Source: Terriglobia bacterium
GTDB lineage: Bacteria > Acidobacteriota > Terriglobia > Bryobacterales > Bryobacteraceae
Assembly: GCA_025363475.1 (NCBI GenBank)
Contig: JANYDS010000056.1
Location: 1 to 55,080, forward strand
Direction: 5' to 3'
DNA length: 55,080 nt
The notes below the pieces were generated by a model. That model ran no database searches and was not told the DNA's origin. It was given only the letters and a program-made list of their open reading frames with translations. Shown piece by piece: positions 50,788 to 55,080 of this stretch. A program made the translations under genes and the position numbers. Positions within the stretch are counted from its first letter, which is position 1. Every line of letters starts with the position of its first letter.

Positions 50788-53700
50788 CTACGGGCGTTGC
50801 TTCACGTAGATCTGGACACCACGCCCGTTCGCCGGCGCACCGCTGATCAGGCTGTTAGTCAGCAGGACAACGTAAGTGGGGTTAGTGGGCGTTGTGATGA
50901 CGGTTTTCGGAATCTCGACGTTGATCTGCCAGACACCCACCAGACCCGGTGCCAGTCCGGAATATTTCACAGCTCCATCCGGTACAAAATCCGCCCCCAT
51001 GAGGACTGCGGGGGTTGATTTCGTGTTGACAGCACCTGAGGGGAAACCGTCCTCCGGAGCTCCGTTTACGAAACCCTGGCCAGTGCAGTAAAGCGCAATC
51101 ACCTCGCCCTGTATAGCCGGGTTCGTGGGTGTGTTAATGGTTCCATCCTGATTGATCGCGGCTGCGGTCCCAATGCCGTTCCCGGACTGCGTGAAAATTC
51201 CTGGGATAGCGACATTCATGGCCACCAGCGAATCCCCCAGAACGCGCCCGGTGGCAAGATCGAGCACCTGTATGTCTGCCGTGCCGCTGGAAGGCGCATC
51301 GATCGGCACCTGGAAATTCACCTGGTTGGCCCCGGCATAAAAAAGCCTCATGGGCGCGCCGTTGAATGTCACCTGAAGCCCGTTCAACTGAGTGGGCAAG
51401 GGAAAAACGCCGACTGGCGCAGAGACGTCAGTACCGCCAAACTGGTCTTTGTTCCCCAGGGAAAACAGTGATGTAATCATGCCCGGCGCCAGGTTATTGG
51501 TTGCGAGGTAACTGGCGGAGTTCACAGCTCCGAGGGCCGGATAGTGAATGGCCACGCGGTTGGCGGCATCGGCAATGAAAAGATTGCCCCAGCCATCCTG
51601 CGTGACCGCCCGAGGGCTGAAGAGATCCTGAATCACTGCGTTCGGGGCGAGGCCGTTCAGCTTTAGCTGGTTATAAGGCGAGTAGCGCAGCGCGAGACCC
51701 GGGACGGAGCCCGAGCCGCCGTCACCCACCCAGATGTCATTGGTTACCGGGCTGACGTAAATGCCGCGCGGGCTGGTTAGGCCACTGGTGAGCGTTTGGG
51801 CGGCAGAGGCGCCAGAAGGAAGGCCGGGAATGGTATCCCAGATCATCACTCGCGCGTTGCCAGTATCGGCGACGTAGAGCCGGTCTTCAAGATCGACCGA
51901 AATGTGGCGTGGCCCCTGCAATTGGGCGCCACTGTTGCCCGCTGAAAAAGAAGTAAAGTCCTGCTGTCCGAAGACTTGGGTGGCAGACTGGCCGGATCGA
52001 AGGTCTTCTGATTTTCCTTTGAAATAGAGCACCCGGTTCAGGTTCACATCCGATACCAGTAAGCCTGCGTTGTAAGTAAAAGCGAGGCCGTAGGGGGCAG
52101 ACATGGTGCGCGCAGTGGCATCCGCAATCTTTGCCGAAGTGAAGCTCAACTGGCCCAGGACAAGATCCGCCTGCAGGGTCTTGCCGGCAACGTAATTGAC
52201 AAAAGGTTTCGGGAAACGCAGGACGCGGCCATTACCGGAATCGGCGACGAAAAGATTGCCGGAGGGATCAACAAGTACGCCGGTGGGGGCGAAGAGACCG
52301 GAAGAGTTAGTGGTGCCGGAGTTATTGCCCGGGTAGTTGATTAGAGTGGTTTGTAAGTCGGGCTGTCCAATTACGATATCGGCCTTCGCTCCCGCAGGGA
52401 TATTGCGCAGGTCATTGAAGCCAAGGATGCGGTGGTTGTAAGTGTCGGCAATGTAGAGGTGAGGCGGAGTGGAGGTGAGGTCCACCGTGATGCCTGCATC
52501 GGCGGCACCGCTGGAGAGATTGTTGAAGTCAAATTCCTTGCCTTCGACGTAATTGACGGTATTGTGATTGGGCGCATCCTGACCCAGGATGCGGGTAGCG
52601 GGGCCGAAGGCGTTGCCGTTTTGCGGCAGAACGTTTTGCGGCAGAACAACCAGCCTGTGGTTCTGGCCATCAGTAACGTAAAGTTCGTTCGCCAGCCAAA
52701 CGGCGGAGGAAGGAATGGAAAGCGTATTGGCTGCGGATGCGGGCTGGCCGCGGTTTACGCTGCCGCTGGTGAAATCAGCCTGCCCGGCAACTGCGATGGC
52801 TGACTGGAATGTGGTCCCGGCCGTCCATTGTTCAACAGGAGGGAAAACCAGAACACGGCTGTTGGCAGAATCTGCGATGCCAACGGAGTTGCCGATGGAG
52901 AATAACCCGCCGGGTGCGCGGCCCGTCTGGAATTCGCTTATGGCTGGTGGACTGTTAAGATCCACTCCCAGAATGCGCGAGGCTGGCTGCCCTTTTAGAA
53001 ACGGCGGGTTCCACATCAGAATGCGGCCGTTGCGCGCAATGGGCGCGGATTCGGCCACGAAGAGACGTCCTTTGGAATCGAACGCTATGCCTGTAGGCGT
53101 GAGGATAGCACTCAGGGAGAGTAACGGGTTTGCATTGGGGGCTGGCGCGTAGCCGTTGCTCACGAAATCGGCCTGGCCCAGAACCAGGTCGGCGGAGGGT
53201 CCGGAGGTCGCCTGACTGCCCAGCGCGCTGACGGGGTAGCGGAGGATACGGTTGTTGCCGGCGTCGGGCACCCAGAGGTTACCCTGGGAATCGAAGGTCA
53301 GATAGGCGCTGAGTGTGGAGGTTGTGGTGGCGCTGGTGGCGACGATAAACGCGAGAGAGGAATCGAGCGGGCTGGTGCCGTTTTGATTCGGGGCGCCAAC
53401 GGTGAAGACGGACTGACCGATGACCAGGTCTGGCAGGGGCTGGTCTGTCTGCTGAAAGGGAAGGGGGAAACGCAGCACGCGGTTGTTGCCGGAATCCACC
53501 ACGTAGAGGTTGCCTGCGGTGTCAACAGCTATACCGGAGGGGCCCGAAAGGCCCGTGCTAACGGCGCTGCGGTTGGTGTTAGGTCCCTGGGCAAAGCTGG
53601 TCTTAAAATCTTTCTGTCCGACCACGACGTCTGCCTTCTGGCCGTTGGCAAAGCCGAGGGCGCTGCGGAAACCGAGTACGCGGTTGTTGCCGGAATCACT

Positions 53701-53910
53701 GACCCAGAGGCCGGGCGGGGTAGTCGAGGTGTCGAGGGCTACGGCCTGCGGAGAGAAGAATTCGCGGCCTTCAATCATGTTTGGATTAAAGTTGGTGACC
53801 TGCAACGGCAGTTGCTGACCGATCACGCGGGTGGGCAGCGAGTTGAGGGTGATCTGCCCGGATACCGGGGTGAGCAGAACGAGGGCTAGCAGTGCGGAGC
53901 GCAATCGCAA
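50788..53910 (-). CDS. Exported NHL-repeat protein with Solibacter-type C-terminal domain
   Basis: The 1,040-residue protein has a signal peptide (MRLRSALLALVLLTPVSGQ) and at least ten NHL-type blades, each with a pattern such as LYVVDSGNNRVLRFP, LWVPDAGNNRILRYP, LYIADTYNHRILGF or LFVADSGNGRVLRFP. These make one or two beta-propellers. The last 200 residues open with VNSASYLATNNLAPGMITSLFSLGN and end with APANGRGVQIYVKQRP, matching the C-terminal domain known as TIGR03437, found mainly in Solibacter relatives. It is probably a surface or periplasmic binding protein, with no enzyme residues visible. It stands alone between higBA and mqnA. Confidence 0.88.
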   Translation of the reverse strand: MRLRSALLALVLLTPVSGQITLNSLPTRVIGQQLPLQVTNFNPNMIEGREFFSPQAVALDTSTTPPGLWVSDSGNNRVLGFRSALGFANGQKADVVVGQKDFKTSFAQGPNTNRSAVSTGLSGPSGIAVDTAGNLYVVDSGNNRVLRFPLPFQQTDQPLPDLVIGQSVFTVGAPNQNGTSPLDSSLAFIVATSATTTSTLSAYLTFDSQGNLWVPDAGNNRILRYPVSALGSQATSGPSADLVLGQADFVSNGYAPAPNANPLLSLSAILTPTGIAFDSKGRLFVAESAPIARNGRILMWNPPFLKGQPASRILGVDLNSPPAISEFQTGRAPGGLFSIGNSVGIADSANSRVLVFPPVEQWTAGTTFQSAIAVAGQADFTSGSVNRGQPASAANTLSIPSSAVWLANELYVTDGQNHRLVVLPQNVLPQNGNAFGPATRILGQDAPNHNTVNYVEGKEFDFNNLSSGAADAGITVDLTSTPPHLYIADTYNHRILGFNDLRNIPAGAKADIVIGQPDLQTTLINYPGNNSGTTNSSGLFAPTGVLVDPSGNLFVADSGNGRVLRFPKPFVNYVAGKTLQADLVLGQLSFTSAKIADATARTMSAPYGLAFTYNAGLLVSDVNLNRVLYFKGKSEDLRSGQSATQVFGQQDFTSFSAGNSGAQLQGPRHISVDLEDRLYVADTGNARVMIWDTIPGLPSGASAAQTLTSGLTSPRGIYVSPVTNDIWVGDGGSGSVPGLALRYSPYNQLKLNGLAPNAVIQDLFSPRAVTQDGWGNLFIADAANRVAIHYPALGAVNSASYLATNNLAPGMITSLFSLGNKDQFGGTDVSAPVGVFPLPTQLNGLQVTFNGAPMRLFYAGANQVNFQVPIDAPSSGTADIQVLDLATGRVLGDSLVAMNVAIPGIFTQSGNGIGTAAAINQDGTINTPTNPAIQGEVIALYCTGQGFVNGAPEDGFPSGAVNTKSTPAVLMGADFVPDGAVKYSGLAPGLVGVWQINVEIPKTVITTPTNPTYVVLLTNSLISGAPANGRGVQIYVKQRP

Positions 53911-53973
53911 CCTTTAGGATACCGAGAGAGCGCAAGAGCGGTGTAAGTCCTGTCGAGTTCGATAGACTGAAGG

Positions 53974-54747
53974 TTGGTCGTTTCCGCTGTCAGCTTTCTC
54001 AATACATGGCCTCTGGTGTGGGGCTTTTTGCATGGTCCGCAGCGCGGGCTGTTTGACTTTCGCTTCGATTTGCCCATGCGGTGCGCGGCTGCGCTGGAAG
54101 AGAGGACGGCCGATATCGGGCTAGTGCCGTGCGCGGAGCTGGACCGGCTGGGGCTGGATTTTCTGCCGGATGTGGGTATTGCGTGTACCGGGCCTGTGCG
54201 CAGCATTTTGCTGGTGTCGAAAGTGCCGTTTGGAGAGATTCGGACTCTAGCGGTGGATTCAAGTTCGCGTACGTCAGTAGCTCTGGTGCGGATTCTGCTC
54301 GCAGAGCGGTTTGGATGCCGGCCAGCGTTGACGCGGCAGGCTCCGGAACTGAATGAGATGCTCGCGCAGGCGGATGCGGCTCTGGTGATTGGCGATCCGG
54401 CGTTGCGTTTGGATCCGGAAAAGCTACCGTACCGGACGCTGGATCTGGGGGCGGAGTGGGTGGAATGGTCGGGATTGCCCATGGTTTTCGCGGTTTGGGC
54501 AGGGCGTACAGAGAATCTGACGATGGAAGCGCGGGCGGCGTTTCGGGCTTCGTATGAATGGAGCGTGGCGCGGACCGGTGAGATGGTGGATTTGGCTGGG
54601 GTGGAGCGTGGGTTTGAGAAGGGGCTGGCGCGCGATTATTTTAGCCGGTTTATTTCTTATCGGTTAACACCGCGACATTTGGAAGGTTTGGCGCTGTTCA
54701 GGAGACTTGCGGGGGAGTTGGAATCGGTTGAGTTTTTGAGTCGGTAA
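53974..54747 (+). CDS. mqnA: Chorismate dehydratase of the futalosine pathway
   Basis: The enzyme turns chorismate into 3-enolpyruvyl-benzoate, the first step of the futalosine route to menaquinone. Starting at TTG 53974, the 257-residue protein opens VSAVSFLNTWPLVWG and has the periplasmic-binding-protein-like fold typical of MqnA/MqnD, with LEERTADIGLVPCAEL and later VDSSSRTSVALVRIL. The short 5' spacing leaves only a weak GAAGG box. No other mqn genes are nearby, so the pathway is scattered. Menaquinone fits the membrane cytochrome in this window. Confidence 0.88.
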   Translation: MVVSAVSFLNTWPLVWGFLHGPQRGLFDFRFDLPMRCAAALEERTADIGLVPCAELDRLGLDFLPDVGIACTGPVRSILLVSKVPFGEIRTLAVDSSSRTSVALVRILLAERFGCRPALTRQAPELNEMLAQADAALVIGDPALRLDPEKLPYRTLDLGAEWVEWSGLPMVFAVWAGRTENLTMEARAAFRASYEWSVARTGEMVDLAGVERGFEKGLARDYFSRFISYRLTPRHLEGLALFRRLAGELESVEFLSR

Positions 54748-54791
54748 GGCTGATGGTGTAGGATTATAAGAGTTTCGTTGTTTCCCCCTGT

Positions 54792-54866
54792 TCCTGAGTA
54801 GCTCAATGGTAGAGCGTTCGGCTGTTAACCGAAATGTTGTAGGTTCGAGTCCTACCTCAGGAGCCA
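54792..54866 (+). tRNA. tRNA-Asn(GTT)
   Basis: A complete tRNA cloverleaf is seen: acceptor TCCTGAG/CTCAGGA (54792-54798 with 54856-54862), D arm GCTC/GAGC, anticodon stem TTCGG/CCGAA around CTGTTAA (anticodon GTT), T stem GTAGG/CCTAC with TTCGAGT, G discriminator and an encoded CCA. It is 45 bp after mqnA on the same strand. Confidence 0.97.
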
Positions 54867-55080
54867 AATTCTGTCCCTCCGAACGCCAACGCCCCGTTGG
54901 TTGACACCATCCGTCTTGCGCTCCTCCGCAAGATATCCCCAATTACTGCATACATTTCCAGCCGATTCTGTTCTCCGTTTCCTGTCGCGGAGAGTCGGCG
55001 TGGAAGCCCTCGTGAGCCCTCTGCGGCCCCACTTCGCCTGAATTCTCCGTTTCTCTAGAGAGTGCCTCCGCGCGGTTAAC
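54867..55080. other. No gene seen at the right edge
   Basis: This stretch after tRNA-Asn holds no convincing coding frame, no repeat of the tRNA 3' end and no mobile-element gene. A short hairpin (CTCCG ... CGGAG near 54975-54993) is the only structure. It may be an intergenic space or the first part of an element integrated at tRNA-Asn. Confidence 0.4.

Noticed and set aside
54664-54942. Minus-strand frame with EVGLEPTTFRLTAERS-like text
   Set aside because: Antisense translation of tRNA-Asn and the mqnA end.

Overview
The window looks like a chromosomal piece of an Acidobacteriota genome, most likely of the Bryobacterales/Solibacter lineage. The reasons are an Oar-like TonB-dependent receptor with an N-terminal carboxypeptidase-regulatory-like domain, three FG-GAP/ASPIC-UnbV (CRTAC1-type) proteins, a long NHL-repeat protein with a Solibacter-type C-terminal domain, a DUF6152-like protein, a fused MFS/spermidine-synthase protein and generally GC-rich coding. 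This is an inference from family content; no 16S rRNA gene is present.

Layout. Bases 1-340 end in the 3' half of a tRNA-Pro(GGG)-like gene with no 5' half, as expected at the far end of an element integrated in a tRNA gene to the left. Bases 525-8935 hold mostly single-gene units: a double NTF2-like secreted protein, a start-less relic of a small secreted protein family (an intact paralogue lies at 4547-4891), a DUF6152-like protein, an exported alpha/beta hydrolase, a RIFT-barrel polysaccharide-lyase-like protein, a cell-wall amidase, HU, an unknown pair and a TauE/SafE exporter.

Bases 9092-22421 hold seven plus-strand genes with short gaps, two stop/start overlaps and no obvious internal promoter gap: TonB-dependent receptor, exported double AhpD-like protein, CxxC redoxin, two tandem paralogous FG-GAP/ASPIC proteins without signal peptides, a flavin-dependent-halogenase-like enzyme with the WxWxIP signature, and a four-histidine carotenoid/stilbene-type oxygenase. 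This looks like an uncharacterised uptake and oxidative-tailoring pathway. Converging on it (22430-25834) is an ABC importer operon with two different permeases, one ATPase and one NrtA/SsuA-like binding protein. Next come a small CPxC membrane protein, an exported CRTAC1 protein, a membrane-anchored five-haem cytochrome with a TPR tail and a fused spermidine-synthase-like protein.

Bases 33671-35954 carry exported MsrA and MsrB (Sec and Tat type signals), a 56-residue coiled-coil protein and an unknown exported protein. Bases 36047-47574 carry HyuB, an Asp-box protein, cysteine synthase with an Rrf2 regulator directly upstream, two twin Lys-rich exported peptides, a two-gene operon of an HU-like protein and an HU-like/TIR fusion (the best candidate here for an undescribed defence or signalling system), an exported M28 peptidase, an MgtA-type ATPase and HyuA. 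The right end holds ilvD, a YmdB-like phosphodiesterase, a higBA toxin-antitoxin pair, the NHL protein, mqnA (futalosine menaquinone route) and an intact tRNA-Asn(GTT).

No CRISPR array, insertion sequence, transposase or rRNA gene was seen.
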